Origin: Bacteroidota bacterium
GTDB taxonomy: Bacteria > Bacteroidota > Bacteroidia > Sphingobacteriales > Sphingobacteriaceae
Length of the DNA: 36,300 bases
Reading direction: 5' to 3'
NCBI GenBank assembly: GCA_021794195.1
Contig: JAJYRG010000018.1
Span: 1 to 36,300 of the forward strand
The position numbers and the translations under genes are program-made. Under the pieces are notes generated by a model that did not search any database, was not told where the DNA came from, and was given only the letters and a program-made list of their open reading frames with translations. Shown piece after piece: positions 25,146 through 33,688 of the stretch (within the stretch, counting starts at the first letter, position 1; the number at the start of each line of letters is the position of its first letter).

Positions 25146-25751
25146 TTACACTGTATTTATGACATCTACGATCAAAGGATAAGTTTCGTCTTTTAGTGTT
25201 ATGAAATCTTCTTTTGATATCCATATAGCTTTCGTTATGTCTTCTTCTTTCTGCGGTGTTAAAACAGGCTCTTTGTTTACGCCCATTTCGTACCAGTCTG
25301 TTTGCTTTAAGATAAGATGGTTTTTCATTTGGTAAGTATGATAGGTAGTGATTAATTTTTTTCCGACATAATCCACGGAAATACCACATTCTTCTTCCAC
25401 CTCCCTTTTTGCCGCTTTTTTTGACCGTTCGCCTTTCTCTAATTTACCTTTCGGTAAATCCCATTTTTTCAACCTATATATGGCTAAAAGATTGCCTTTT
25501 CCGTTTTTTACGGCACCACCTGCAGCTTTAATACACTTTATCTTTTTGAGCTGCTTCTTGAAAACGGATTCAAAGTCCTTATTTATATATAAAAAAACTT
25601 TCTTTTTTCTTTTTTCCTTAGACCTGTTAAAAAGTTTTTCAAAATCAATATCCTCAATACCAATCGTTTGTGTCTCGTTGAGGTTCGGGGGAACCGTATC
25701 AGCCATAATTAACAGGCTTTGGTTCATATAAATTTTATAAATTTGTGCCAT
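25146..25751 (-). CDS. Nudix hydrolase
   Basis: A 201-residue protein with a complete Nudix box, GKLEKGERSKKAAKREVEEECGI (GX5EX7REUXEEXGU), in the C-terminal domain. It would hydrolyse a nucleoside diphosphate-linked substrate. The N-terminal ~70 residues (YKIYMNQSLLIMADTV, then a basic FEKLFNRSKEKRKKKVFLYINKD) form the extra domain seen in Bacteroidota relatives. The start at 25751 is preferred because the conserved YKIYMN segment needs it; Met9 (25727) is the alternative. That start codon overlaps the divergent pyrE start: the two ATGs share the CATG at 25749-25752. The substrate is unknown. Confidence 0.88.
   Translation of the reverse strand: MAQIYKIYMNQSLLIMADTVPPNLNETQTIGIEDIDFEKLFNRSKEKRKKKVFLYINKDFESVFKKQLKKIKCIKAAGGAVKNGKGNLLAIYRLKKWDLPKGKLEKGERSKKAAKREVEEECGISVDYVGKKLITTYHTYQMKNHLILKQTDWYEMGVNKEPVLTPQKEEDITKAIWISKEDFITLKDETYPLIVDVINTV
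25719..25745 (+). promoter_or_regulatory. pyrE promoter, leaderless type
   Basis: TTG at 25719-25721 and TAAATTTG at 25738-25745 match the Bacteroidota -33/-7 elements with a 16-nt spacer. The box ends only four bases before the pyrE ATG at 25750. A start site 4-6 nt past the box would therefore fall at or next to the start codon, giving a leaderless or nearly leaderless mRNA. The element lies inside the first codons of the divergent Nudix gene. Confidence 0.7.
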
Positions 25752-26394
25752 GAAGAAAATTAATGAGGTTGAGCAAAAAATTGCAGAATCCTTACTACAA
25801 ATAAAAGCAATTAAATTGCAACCAAAAAATCCTTTTACTTGGGCATCGGGTTGGAAGTCGCCTATTTATTGCGATAATAGAATTACATTATCTCATCCAT
25901 CGATTCGGACTTACCTCAGACAACAGCTTTCTGAGTTGATCCAAGATGAATTTGGCTCTGTAGAAATGGTGTCAGGGGTTGCTACCGGTGGGATTCCCCA
26001 AGGGGTATTGGTAGCTCAAGATTTAGGCTTGCCATTTACTTATGTGAGACCTTCTGCTAAAGAGCATGGACGTCAAAATCAAATTGAAGGAGGGGTAGTC
26101 AGCGGGCAAAGAGTTGTGGTTATCGAAGATTTGGTTTCTACAGGTAAAAGTAGCATAAAAGCAGTAGAAGCACTGAGAGAGGCTGAATGCAATGTTGTGG
26201 GGTTAGTTTCAGTGTTTACGTATGGCTTTGAAATAGCGAAAGAAAACTTCGGAAAAATTAAATGCCCTGTATTCAGCCTGTGTAACTACGAAGCCTTGAT
26301 CCAGGTAGCTTTGGAAAACAATTATATTGTGGAAGCAGATGTCGATATGCTCCAAAATTGGAGAAAGGATCCTGCTAATTGGGATGTAAAATAA
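25750..26394 (+). CDS. pyrE: orotate phosphoribosyltransferase
   Basis: A 214-residue enzyme that converts orotate and PRPP to orotidine monophosphate in pyrimidine synthesis. The PRPP-binding loop is VVVIEDLVSTGKSS (about 119-132). The N-terminal FTWASGWKSPIYCDNR and the loop YVRPSAKEHGRQNQIEGG are family signatures. Length is normal. No other pyr genes are nearby. The SRPBCC-like gene follows 13 bases later and is probably co-transcribed. Confidence 0.95.
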   Translation: MKKINEVEQKIAESLLQIKAIKLQPKNPFTWASGWKSPIYCDNRITLSHPSIRTYLRQQLSELIQDEFGSVEMVSGVATGGIPQGVLVAQDLGLPFTYVRPSAKEHGRQNQIEGGVVSGQRVVVIEDLVSTGKSSIKAVEALREAECNVVGLVSVFTYGFEIAKENFGKIKCPVFSLCNYEALIQVALENNYIVEADVDMLQNWRKDPANWDVK

Positions 26395-26407
26395 AATAAT
26401 ACATGGA

Positions 26408-26806
26408 ATGACTGTATTTGCGAGTGAGATACAAATAAATAAATCTGCATCTGATTTGTTTTCTTTTTTAGAAAATTTGAATAATCACCAAAAGTTGATG
26501 CCGGATTCCGGATATAGCTGGTCGTTTACCCAGGATGAGGCAGAGTTGGAAATTCAAAACCTGGCAACTTTATCTTTAAAAGTTAGCGAAAAGAAAAATC
26601 CTCATCTTATTTGTATCCGTACAGTGAGTGATAAGCCGGTTCCGGTTACGATTCGCTGGCAAATAAACAGTGTAGAAACAGACATATCTTCTGTAAACCT
26701 TAGCATCGATGCTAAGCTAAATATGATGATGAAAATGTTGGTTTCGGCTTCTCTGGAAAAATTAGTCGAATACCAAATAAATAAATTGAAAGAAATTATT
26801 GAATAA
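26408..26806 (+). CDS. SRPBCC-like (START-fold) protein
   Basis: A 132-residue protein. The N-terminal strand and helix, FASEIQINKSASDLFSFLENLNNHQKLMP, are the usual opening of SRPBCC/polyketide-cyclase-like folds. Alternating strands follow, and a long C-terminal helix (LVSASLEKLVEYQINKLKEIIE) closes the cavity. It would bind a hydrophobic ligand; the ligand and role are unknown. No signal peptide. It is linked to pyrE by a 13-base gap. Confidence 0.72.
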   Translation: MTVFASEIQINKSASDLFSFLENLNNHQKLMPDSGYSWSFTQDEAELEIQNLATLSLKVSEKKNPHLICIRTVSDKPVPVTIRWQINSVETDISSVNLSIDAKLNMMMKMLVSASLEKLVEYQINKLKEIIE

Positions 26807-26907
26807 CGCTCATTTGGTTTGAACTTATACCTTTTTTGATACTCGGCATAGAGTGTTTAATTTGCTAAAGCTTAAACTATTATGATACTTCCCCGATTTT
26901 TCTTTTG

Positions 26908-26915
26908 TAAATTTG
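26908..26915 (+). promoter_or_regulatory. -7 promoter element of the exonuclease-trxB pair
   Basis: TAAATTTG is a perfect -7 match 37 bases before the ATG at 26952, giving a leader of about 30 nt. A -33 element at the right distance is not obvious. The 145-base gap after the SRPBCC-like gene makes an independent promoter plausible. Confidence 0.55.
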
Positions 26916-26951
26916 TGAATGATTTAAAAGCAAGAGCTTAATACAGTTTAA

Positions 26952-27929
26952 ATGGAACTTAAATTAGAAAGACCGTTAGCTTTTTTTGATTTGGAAACTA
27001 CAGGAGTTAATGTTTCTACAGATCGAATTGTCGAAATAGCTATTATCAAAGTTATGCCTGACGGCAGTGAAAAGTCGTTTGTAAAACGGCTAAATCCAGG
27101 TATACCTATTCCGAAAGAATCATCTTTGTTTCATGGAATTTATGATGAAGATGTAAAAGATTCCCCTAAATTTGCAGAACTGGGTAAGGAAATTGCAGAC
27201 TTTATAGGTGATGCAGATTTGGCAGGGTACAACTCTAACCGTTTTGATGTGCCTATGCTTATGGAAGCTTTTTTGAGAAATGGTATAGATTTTGATTTAG
27301 AAGGGAGGCGCTTTATTGATGTGCAAAACATTTTCCACCAGATGGAACAGCGCACTTTAAAAGCAGCTTATAAGTTTTACTGTGATCAAAATTTAACAGA
27401 TGCTCATTCAGCGGAAGCGGATGTGAAAGCAACATATGAAGTATTAAAAGCACAGATTAAACGTTATGAAGACGTGGAACATGAAGATAAATATGGTAAT
27501 ATTTCTGTTCCGGTAAAGAACGATGTAGAGGAATTACATAATTTTACCAATCTTCAGGATCCGGTTGATTTTGCTGGAAGAATTGTGAAAGATGAGAATG
27601 GAGTAGAGGTATTTAACTTTGGAAAACATAGGGGAAAACCTGTAGTGGAAGTCTTTCGAAGTGAACCCAGTTATTATGCATGGATGCAGAATGGTGATTT
27701 CCCTCTTTATACCAAAAAGGTGTTGAATAGCCTTTGGGTAAAATTTAAAAATGAAGAGAAAGAACGGAAAGAAGCTGAGAGAAAGAAAAAATCAGCTCAA
27801 AAGACAGAAGGCTCTTCGAATCTACCGCCAAGAAGCATACAGAATAAAAAAATAGAAAAAAGAAAAGCAGCAAAACCCATTTCAGACGATATGTTGAAAC
27901 AGCTGCGAGGTAAATTTGGAAAACTTTAG
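26952..27929 (+). CDS. DnaQ-type 3'-5' exonuclease with ExoX-like C-terminal domain
   Basis: A 325-residue DEDDh exonuclease. ExoI motif FFDLETTG gives D13 and E15, the middle Asp is in NSNRFDVPML, and HSAEADVKATYE supplies the His/Asp pair (residues ~1-180). A second small domain, FNFGKHRGKPVVEVFRSEPSYYAWM (about 225-250), is the ExoX-like C-terminal module. A highly basic tail follows (EEKERKEAERKKKSAQK), probably binding nucleic acid. A role in repair or RNA/DNA trimming is likely; it is not obviously the replicative epsilon subunit. trxB starts 10 bases after its stop. Confidence 0.88.
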   Translation: MELKLERPLAFFDLETTGVNVSTDRIVEIAIIKVMPDGSEKSFVKRLNPGIPIPKESSLFHGIYDEDVKDSPKFAELGKEIADFIGDADLAGYNSNRFDVPMLMEAFLRNGIDFDLEGRRFIDVQNIFHQMEQRTLKAAYKFYCDQNLTDAHSAEADVKATYEVLKAQIKRYEDVEHEDKYGNISVPVKNDVEELHNFTNLQDPVDFAGRIVKDENGVEVFNFGKHRGKPVVEVFRSEPSYYAWMQNGDFPLYTKKVLNSLWVKFKNEEKERKEAERKKKSAQKTEGSSNLPPRSIQNKKIEKRKAAKPISDDMLKQLRGKFGKL

Positions 27930-27939
27930 CATAGCGAAT

Positions 27940-28926
27940 ATGAAAATAACAAAAGAGAGTACGGAACATGTTAAATGTTTAATTATTGGTTCGGGTCCTG
28001 CCGGCTATACAGCTGCTATTTATGCAGCCAGGGCAGATTTAAAACCAGTATTATACACAGGTATAGAGCCCGGAGGCCAATTGACACAAACAACTGATGT
28101 GGAAAATTTTCCCGGTTATCCGAACGGAATTTTAGGGCCGGACATGATGGATGAATTCAAAGAACAAGCAGAGCGTTTTGGTACTCAGGTGCGTTTTGGT
28201 TACGCATCAAAAGTAGATTTTTCCGACGACGTACATAAAGTTGAAATTGATGGTTCGACGGTTATCAGTGCAGACTCTGTAATTATTGCCACAGGTGCGT
28301 CTGCAAAATGGTTGGGTCTGCCTTCGGAAGATAAATATAGTGGTTTTGGCGTCTCTGCCTGTGCGGTATGTGATGGCTTCTTTTACAAAGGTCAGGAAGT
28401 AGCCATAGTGGGAGCAGGGGATACTGCTGCGGAAGAAGCTACTTACCTTGCGAAAATATGTTCTAAAGTACACATGTTGGTTCGCAGGGATGAATTCAGA
28501 GCATCCAAAACTATGGAGAATAGAGTGCTGAATACAGCTAATATTGAGATACATTACCATACCGAAACTAAAGAGGTGTTAGGAGACGGGCAAGTAGTGA
28601 CGGGTGTTAAAGTCTTTAATAACCAGACTATGGAAGAAAAAGTATTGGACGTGACTGGTTTTTTTGTAGCTATAGGACATAAACCGAATACAGATATATT
28701 TAAAGGTTTCCTGGAAATGGATGCAAACGGATATATTATTACCCAACCCGACAGCACTGCCACAAATATAAAAGGTGTATTCGCTTCCGGCGATGTGCAA
28801 GACTCGGTTTATAGACAGGCGGTCACTGCAGCCGGCACTGGCTGTATGGCTGCATTGGAAGCAGAACGTTATTTGGCGGGTATTGAACAATATGAGCAGT
28901 CAGAACAAACCCAGAGTGCCGTGTAA
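27940..28926 (+). CDS. trxB: thioredoxin reductase
   Basis: An NADPH-dependent flavoenzyme that reduces thioredoxin. From MKITKESTEHVKC it has 328 residues. The FAD motif is IIGSGPAGYTAAIYAARA, the redox-active disulfide is C141-AV-C144 in ACAVCDGFF, the NADPH motif is VAIVGAGDTAAEEA, and GVFASGDVQDSVYRQ is the second FAD site. A TTG start at 27916 would overlap the exonuclease gene and adds no conserved residues. A terminator follows at 28974. Confidence 0.95.
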   Translation: MKITKESTEHVKCLIIGSGPAGYTAAIYAARADLKPVLYTGIEPGGQLTQTTDVENFPGYPNGILGPDMMDEFKEQAERFGTQVRFGYASKVDFSDDVHKVEIDGSTVISADSVIIATGASAKWLGLPSEDKYSGFGVSACAVCDGFFYKGQEVAIVGAGDTAAEEATYLAKICSKVHMLVRRDEFRASKTMENRVLNTANIEIHYHTETKEVLGDGQVVTGVKVFNNQTMEEKVLDVTGFFVAIGHKPNTDIFKGFLEMDANGYIITQPDSTATNIKGVFASGDVQDSVYRQAVTAAGTGCMAALEAERYLAGIEQYEQSEQTQSAV

Positions 28927-28973
28927 GGAAAGTAGTATATCAAATATACATATTGATTTATAACATATAAGAT

Positions 28974-29007
28974 AAAAGTTGAAGCTTAAGGGTTTCAACT
29001 TTTTTTA
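28974..29007 (+). terminator. rho-independent terminator after trxB
   Basis: AAAAGTTGAA (28974-28983) pairs with TTCAACTTTT around a 10-nt loop and runs into seven T. It lies 48 bases after the trxB stop. The rest of 28927-29359 holds only the tRNA-Gly gene, its promoter and the lysS terminator. Confidence 0.85.
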
Positions 29008-29103
29008 TTACTGATTGTTGGAAAGAAGCTTTGTTATGTATAAAATGAAAGTTTTAATAAAATAGTTGGTAACAGAAAAAGACCTATAGGGATATTAAGA
29101 AAG

Positions 29104-29176
29104 AGCGAAAGACGAGATTCGAACTCGCGACCCCAACCTTGGCAAGGTTGTGCTCTACCAGCTGAGCTACTTTCGC
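29104..29176 (-). tRNA. tRNA-Gly (anticodon GCC)
   Basis: A 73-nt cloverleaf on the minus strand. The acceptor stem GCGAAAG (29176-29170) pairs with CTTTCGC, followed by the discriminator U; CCA is not encoded. The D-arm is GCTCAGCTGGTAGAGC. The anticodon stem-loop is CAACC-TTGCCAA-GGTTG with GCC as anticodon. The T-arm contains GTTCGAATC. It decodes GGC/GGU glycine codons. Confidence 0.96.
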
Positions 29177-29187
29177 TGAGATTGGCA

Positions 29188-29195
29188 CAAATATA
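29188..29195 (-). promoter_or_regulatory. -7 promoter element of tRNA-Gly
   Basis: The minus strand reads TATATTTG, a perfect TAnnTTTG match, 11 bases upstream of the mature tRNA 5' end. A clean TTG -33 is not visible; the upstream stretch is rich in T and A. It implies a very short 5' precursor. Confidence 0.6.
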
Positions 29196-29290
29196 ACTCA
29201 TTTTTTGAAAAAATAGAATTTTTCATTCTGATTTTTTATAATCATTGTTTTTATAAAAGGTGTGTTCAATGAAACGGATTTATTACTTCC

Positions 29291-29328
29291 AAATAAAAAA
29301 GTGATGGAACTGTATTCTCATCACTTTT
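29291..29328 (-). terminator. rho-independent terminator after lysS
   Basis: AAAAGTGATG (29297-29306) pairs with CATCACTTTT (29319-29328), a 10-bp stem with a 12-nt loop. On the minus strand the stem runs into TTTTTTATTT. It lies 32 bases past the lysS stop codon. Confidence 0.82.
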
Positions 29329-29359
29329 AATACTGACTTTAATAAATGTTTAATTTGAA

Positions 29360-31078
29360 TCACTCAAACCAACTCTCAACAACATCTTTGCTCGGTAGCT
29401 GGATATCGAGTTTTAGTTTTTTTCGCATTCCTCCTAAGTCGTTGAATACTTTGTTGGGGTTCGCTTTTTGCAGTTCTTCGATGGTTAAGAATCCCATTTT
29501 TTGTAGTACAGGTACCCATTCTTCGGGTACACCAATATTGACATAATCTTCTGTTTTAGCCAGTTCTTGTTTCTTTTCAGGACGCATTTGTGGGAAGAAT
29601 AATACTTCTTGGATGGAAGCGTTGTTAGTTAAAAACATGACCAGCCTATCAATCCCTATACCTAACCCTGCAGTAGGCGGCATGCCGAATTCCAGTGCCC
29701 TGATAAAGTCATGGTCAATGTACATAGCTTCGTCATCTCCCTTTTCTGATAACCGTAACTGTTCTTCAAAGCGTGCAAGTTGATCGATGGGATCATTTAA
29801 TTCGGAATAAGCATTGGCGATTTCTTTACCACATACAATGATTTCAAACCTTTCGGTTAACTCTGGATTGTCCCGATGTGTTTTCGTCAGCGGAGACATT
29901 TCCTTAGGATAGTCGGTAATAAAAGTAGGTTGGATAAAATTTCTCTCGCATTTTTCGCCAAATATTTCATCAATAAGCTTTCCTTTGCCCATTGTTTCGT
30001 CTACATCCACCCCCATTTCTTTGGCTGCTTCCCGGAGCTCGTTTTCTGATTTTCCAGAAATATCGTATCCGGTATATTTTTTTATGGCATCGGTCATACT
30101 GATGCGTTCATACGGAGCTTTAAAGTCTATGGTGTGCTCTCCAAACTCTGTTTCGGTAGTTCCATTTACCTGAACAGCACAATGTTCGAGGAGCTTTTCT
30201 GTAAATTCCATCATCCAATAATAATCTTTATAAGCCGTATAGATTTCCATAACGGTGAATTCAGGGTTGTGAGTCCTGTCCATTCCTTCATTTCTGAAGT
30301 TTTTGGAAAACTCATAAACCCCTTCAAATCCTCCGACGATTAATCTTTTTAGGTAGAGTTCGTTCGCTATACGTAAATATAAAGATGTGTCTAAAGCATT
30401 GTGATGGGTGATGAAAGGTTTTGCCGCAGCTCCGCCGGGTATAGGTTGCAGTACGGGGGTTTCTACTTCTAAATAATCGTAATCATTGAAGTACTGGCGC
30501 ATGGCATTGATAAGTTTTGTGCGCTTTACAAATGTTTCTCTGTTTTCAGAATTTACGATTAAATCCACATAACGCATTCTGTACCGTTGCTCTGGGTCGG
30601 AAAAAGCGTCGTATGTTTTTCCTTCAGCTTCTTTGACTATCGGTAAAGGACGTATAGCTTTGGATAAGAGTGTTAATTTTTCGACATGGATAGATATGGT
30701 GCCTGTTTTTGTGGTAAATACATACCCTTCCAATCCTACGATATCACCTATATCTAAAAGTTTTTTAAATACGGTGTTGTAAAGCGTTTTATCTTCTCCA
30801 GGGCAGATATCGTCCCTTCTAATGTAAGCTTGTACTCTGCCTGTTTTATCTTGTAATTCAATAAAAGAGGCGTTTCCCATTACGCGGCGGCTCATGATAC
30901 GGCCGGCGATTGAAATATCTTTATAGTTAAGTTTATCCCGTTCGTAGTTTTTATGTATATCGGCAGCGGTCACATTTACCTTAAACGTTTCCGAAGGAAA
31001 TGGGTTAATACCTAACTTTTCTATTTCTTTCAGATTGTGGCGTCTTTGCCGCTCTTGCTCAGATAAAATCCTATTCAT
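29360..31078 (-). CDS. lysS: lysyl-tRNA synthetase, class II
   Basis: Charges tRNA-Lys. 572 residues from MNRILSEQERQRRHN. The N-terminal OB-fold anticodon-binding domain (about 45-150) contains ISIAGRIMSRRVMGNASFIELQD. Class II motif 2 is FSKNFRNEGMDRTHNPEFTVMEIY and motif 3 is GLGIGIDRLVMFL. The frame stays open to an ATG at 31120, but a -7 box (TATTTTTG, 31108-31101) lies inside that extension, so the start must be 31078 or 31084. The C-terminal extension (LQKANPNKVFNDLGGMRKKLKLDIQLP) is typical of Bacteroidota LysS. Confidence 0.95.
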   Translation of the reverse strand: MNRILSEQERQRRHNLKEIEKLGINPFPSETFKVNVTAADIHKNYERDKLNYKDISIAGRIMSRRVMGNASFIELQDKTGRVQAYIRRDDICPGEDKTLYNTVFKKLLDIGDIVGLEGYVFTTKTGTISIHVEKLTLLSKAIRPLPIVKEAEGKTYDAFSDPEQRYRMRYVDLIVNSENRETFVKRTKLINAMRQYFNDYDYLEVETPVLQPIPGGAAAKPFITHHNALDTSLYLRIANELYLKRLIVGGFEGVYEFSKNFRNEGMDRTHNPEFTVMEIYTAYKDYYWMMEFTEKLLEHCAVQVNGTTETEFGEHTIDFKAPYERISMTDAIKKYTGYDISGKSENELREAAKEMGVDVDETMGKGKLIDEIFGEKCERNFIQPTFITDYPKEMSPLTKTHRDNPELTERFEIIVCGKEIANAYSELNDPIDQLARFEEQLRLSEKGDDEAMYIDHDFIRALEFGMPPTAGLGIGIDRLVMFLTNNASIQEVLFFPQMRPEKKQELAKTEDYVNIGVPEEWVPVLQKMGFLTIEELQKANPNKVFNDLGGMRKKLKLDIQLPSKDVVESWFE

Positions 31079-31100
31079 CGTCATTAATTTTATAAAATTC

Positions 31101-31108
31101 CAAAAATA
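31101..31108 (-). promoter_or_regulatory. -7 promoter element of lysS
   Basis: The minus strand reads TATTTTTG, matching TAnnTTTG, 22 bases before the ATG at 31078. The leader would be about 17 nt. A TTG lies 23 nt upstream, a little far for an ideal -33. This element fixes the lysS start downstream of the first in-frame ATG. Confidence 0.55.
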
Positions 31109-31210
31109 GGAAATTATCATGGATAATTGGTCAAAACGAGGAGACTTAGGTGAACTTTATTTTATTATGACTCGTTTCAGAGTGTTTTTAAGAATATTTT
31201 ACACGAATAT

Positions 31211-31241
31211 TTGTAGTATAAGAATTATATTTCTATTTTTG
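31211..31241 (+). promoter_or_regulatory. rpmE2 promoter
   Basis: TTG at 31211-31213 and TATTTTTG at 31234-31241 are spaced by 20 nt, a full match to the Bacteroidota promoter. The start site would be near 31247, giving a leader of about 32 nt before the L31 gene. Confidence 0.75.
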
Positions 31242-31278
31242 CACCTCATACAGGGAAGAAAGATAAGTAAAATATACA

Positions 31279-31530
31279 ATGAAAAAAGATTTGCATCCGT
31301 CAAACTACAGATTAGTCGTTTTCAAAGATATGTCTAACGACTATGCATTTTTGACCCGATCATGTGTCGAAACAAGAGAAACTATAAAATGGGAAGATGG
31401 TAATGAATACCCATTATACAAACTAGAGATATCTCACACTTCTCACCCGTATTACACAGGTAAGATGAAGTTGGTTGATACGGCTGGAAGAATTGATAAA
31501 TTCCGTAACCGTTACGCGAAAAAGAAATAA
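31279..31530 (+). CDS. rpmE2: 50S ribosomal protein L31, type B
   Basis: An 83-residue ribosomal protein: [20 protein letters not shown], then [28 protein letters not shown]. It lacks the CxxC zinc pairs of type A L31, so it is the zinc-independent type B form. It has its own promoter and a strong terminator, so it is monocistronic. Confidence 0.97.
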   Translation: MKKDLHPSNYRLVVFKDMSNDYAFLTRSCVETRETIKWEDGNEYPLYKLEISHTSHPYYTGKMKLVDTAGRIDKFRNRYAKKK

Positions 31531-31567
31531 TAAAAGAGAATAATTTTATTCTTTAATTCATACGATC

Positions 31568-31602
31568 AAATCCCGATAAAATTATATTATCGGGATTTTT
31601 TG
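31568..31602 (+). terminator. rho-independent terminator after rpmE2
   Basis: AAATCCCGATAA (31568-31579) pairs with TTATCGGGATTT (31587-31598) around a 7-nt loop, followed by TTTTG. It is a strong GC-containing stem 37 bases after the rpmE2 stop codon and just before the GlmU-like gene. Confidence 0.9.
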
Positions 31603-31618
31603 TGTTACTTTAGTCTAT

Positions 31619-32824
31619 ATGGAAATGGATGTGGTACTCTTTGATTCTTATGAATCCCGTATGCATTTAATGCCGTTGGTTACCAATAAACCTATTGCTA
31701 TGCTTAGAGTAGGTGCGCTGTGTATCAAAGAAAAATGGGCGCTTTCATTTGCCGGAGATGTACATTTAAGCCTTAGCACGCATCCGAGCTTACAAGCTAA
31801 ATACCCTAATGCGTCACTGAAAACAGATTCAGTTCTCTGTGTAGACGCGGCCATATGTCCGGATAAAAAAATAATGGAAGCTCTGGAAGGTCTCCGAAAT
31901 GGAGAATGTTTAAGAGATGGAGACGGACAGTGGATGGCATTCCGGGTTGAGGGGCAGCACTTCAAATTTGAGGAACCTCAAATCATGGATTATACCGAAA
32001 TTCATTATGGGGATGAATATATTCGAATCCGCTATTTTGAAGATTTACTTAGATATAATAGCGGACAATTGATTTCTGACATTGCGCTGTTAGGGATAAA
32101 AAAACATACAAGCCCGCTTTCTTCAAGCAATATAATTTTAGGAGATAATCTAATACTGAGTAATGATGTTTATGCAGAAGCTTCGACATTTAACACCTTA
32201 GCGGGTCCCATTTATATAAGCGATGGCGCTGTGATTGAAGAGGGAAGTCATTTAAGGGGGCCTCTGTATATTGGTGAAAATTCGGTTGTAAAAATGGGCA
32301 GTATGGTTTATGGAAATGTGAGTATAGGCCCAAATTGTACAGTAGGAGGAGAAATTAAAAATAGTATTATTTTAGCGAATTCGAATAAAGGTCATGAAGG
32401 TTATTTAGGAAGTTCACTAATAGGAGAATATTGTAATATAGGGGCAGGAACAAATGTATCGAATCTGCAGAATACATATTCAGAGTTGAAGTTATATGAT
32501 TATCGTTTAAATGAATATCGGCAGACACAGGAATATAAGTTTGGTGTTGTTATGGGGGATTACACGATGTGTGGTGTGAATACTTCTTTTACTACCGGTT
32601 CTGTGATAGGAATAGGGGTGCAGCTTGCAAAGACCCATATTATAGATAAATGGGTGCCTGATTTTACATGGCAGACAGATCGTAAAAATGAAACGTACCG
32701 ATGGGATGGTTTTGTCAAAATGCTGCGCAATAAATTTATAAAAGAACAGAAGTCTTTTAAGAAAATTGATCAGGATTTTTTGCAAGAAATTTATAATAAT
32801 TGTACTTTGAAAAATAAAAAATAA
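31619..32824 (+). CDS. GlmU-like protein: degenerate nucleotidyltransferase domain plus left-handed beta-helix
   Basis: A 401-residue protein of the Bacteroidota 'GlmU family' (putative sugar nucleotidyltransferase/acyltransferase). The N-terminal ~150 residues (VVLFDSYESRMHLMPLVTNKPIAMLRVGAL) look like a nucleotidyltransferase fold, but the LAAGxGxRM signature is missing. From about residue 180 on there are hexapeptide repeats forming a left-handed beta-helix (GPIYISDGAVIEEGSHLRGP, IGENSVVKMGSMVYGN, IGPNCTVGGEI, IGAGTNVSN). By domain it should transfer an acyl or nucleotidyl group to a sugar phosphate; the real substrate is unknown. tpiA begins 12 bases after it, so the two are co-transcribed. 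Confidence 0.85.
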   Translation: MEMDVVLFDSYESRMHLMPLVTNKPIAMLRVGALCIKEKWALSFAGDVHLSLSTHPSLQAKYPNASLKTDSVLCVDAAICPDKKIMEALEGLRNGECLRDGDGQWMAFRVEGQHFKFEEPQIMDYTEIHYGDEYIRIRYFEDLLRYNSGQLISDIALLGIKKHTSPLSSSNIILGDNLILSNDVYAEASTFNTLAGPIYISDGAVIEEGSHLRGPLYIGENSVVKMGSMVYGNVSIGPNCTVGGEIKNSIILANSNKGHEGYLGSSLIGEYCNIGAGTNVSNLQNTYSELKLYDYRLNEYRQTQEYKFGVVMGDYTMCGVNTSFTTGSVIGIGVQLAKTHIIDKWVPDFTWQTDRKNETYRWDGFVKMLRNKFIKEQKSFKKIDQDFLQEIYNNCTLKNKK

Positions 32825-32836
32825 AAATAGCATACT

Positions 32837-33607
32837 ATGAGAAAGAAAATTGTAGCCGGAAACTGGAAAATGAACCTTGATCTAAACGAAGGTTTGAGTT
32901 TGTTTTCCGAAATTCAAGAAATGGTACAAGATGAAGTAAATGGAGAACAGCAAGTGGTTGTTTGCCCACCGTACATTCACCTTTCCAATCTTTCCAAATT
33001 AAAAGGGAAAAATAACAAATCTTTGTTTTTAGGTGCACAAAATGCACATGAAGAAGATTCTGGAGCTTATACAGGGGAGGTCTCCGGGAGTCAATTAAGT
33101 TCAATAGGTGTAGATTATGTCATTATAGGGCATTCGGAAAGAAGAGCTTATTTTGGTGAAACCAACGAACAGTTGGCAAAAAAAATAGATGCTGTGTTTA
33201 GAAATGGCTTATTGCCTATTTATTGTTTGGGTGAAAAAAAGGAAGAGCGGGAGGATGGCAGTTATTTTAAAGTCATCGAAACACAAATAATAGACGCTTT
33301 GTTTCATTTGGATACCAGTGATTTTTCAAAGGTAGTGTTGGCTTACGAACCTGTATGGGCGATAGGGACCGGTTTGACGGCTAGTCCTGAGCAGGCCCAA
33401 GAAGTACACGCATACATTCGCAAAACTATAGCTGAGCATTATGGCGAAGATGTTGCAGAATTGATTACAATATTATATGGAGGGAGCTGTAAACCAAGCA
33501 ATGCAGCTGAATTGTTCTCTCAAAAAGATATTGACGGAGGACTTATCGGAGGAGCTTCTCTGAATGCCAGAGACTTTATTGATATAGTTAAGGTGTTTAA
33601 TCCGTAA
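32837..33607 (+). CDS. tpiA: triosephosphate isomerase
   Basis: Interconverts dihydroxyacetone phosphate and glyceraldehyde 3-phosphate in glycolysis. 256 residues. The catalytic Lys is in AGNWKMN, the His in IIGHSERR, the Glu in AYEPVWAIGTG, and the phosphate-binding ending is ILYGGSCKPSNA...GGLIGGASL. Its gene is 12 bases after the GlmU-like gene and is followed by a probable terminator. Confidence 0.97.
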   Translation: MRKKIVAGNWKMNLDLNEGLSLFSEIQEMVQDEVNGEQQVVVCPPYIHLSNLSKLKGKNNKSLFLGAQNAHEEDSGAYTGEVSGSQLSSIGVDYVIIGHSERRAYFGETNEQLAKKIDAVFRNGLLPIYCLGEKKEEREDGSYFKVIETQIIDALFHLDTSDFSKVVLAYEPVWAIGTGLTASPEQAQEVHAYIRKTIAEHYGEDVAELITILYGGSCKPSNAAELFSQKDIDGGLIGGASLNARDFIDIVKVFNP

Positions 33608-33626
33608 GTTGATATATTATTCACTT

Positions 33627-33671
33627 AAAACCGGAAGAGAGCCTGCGACGGTGGGTTTTTTTCCGGTTTTT
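33627..33671 (+). terminator. probable terminator after tpiA
   Basis: AAAACCGGAA (33627-33636) pairs with TTCCGGTTTT (33661-33670), a 10-bp stem with a 24-nt loop that itself holds GCCTGCGACGGTGGG and seven T. The outer stem is followed by a short T run and lies 19 bases past tpiA. It is weaker than a compact hairpin, so read-through into prmA is possible. Confidence 0.6.
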
Positions 33672-33688
33672 ATGATAGTTTTTTCGGA

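Noticed and set aside
27916..27939. TTG start of trxB overlapping the exonuclease stop codon
   Set aside because: The eight added residues are not conserved; the ATG at 27940 gives standard TrxB length.
31079..31120. N-terminal extension of lysS to the ATG at 31120
   Set aside because: The promoter -7 box at 31101-31108 would lie inside the coding region; conserved residues begin after 31078.
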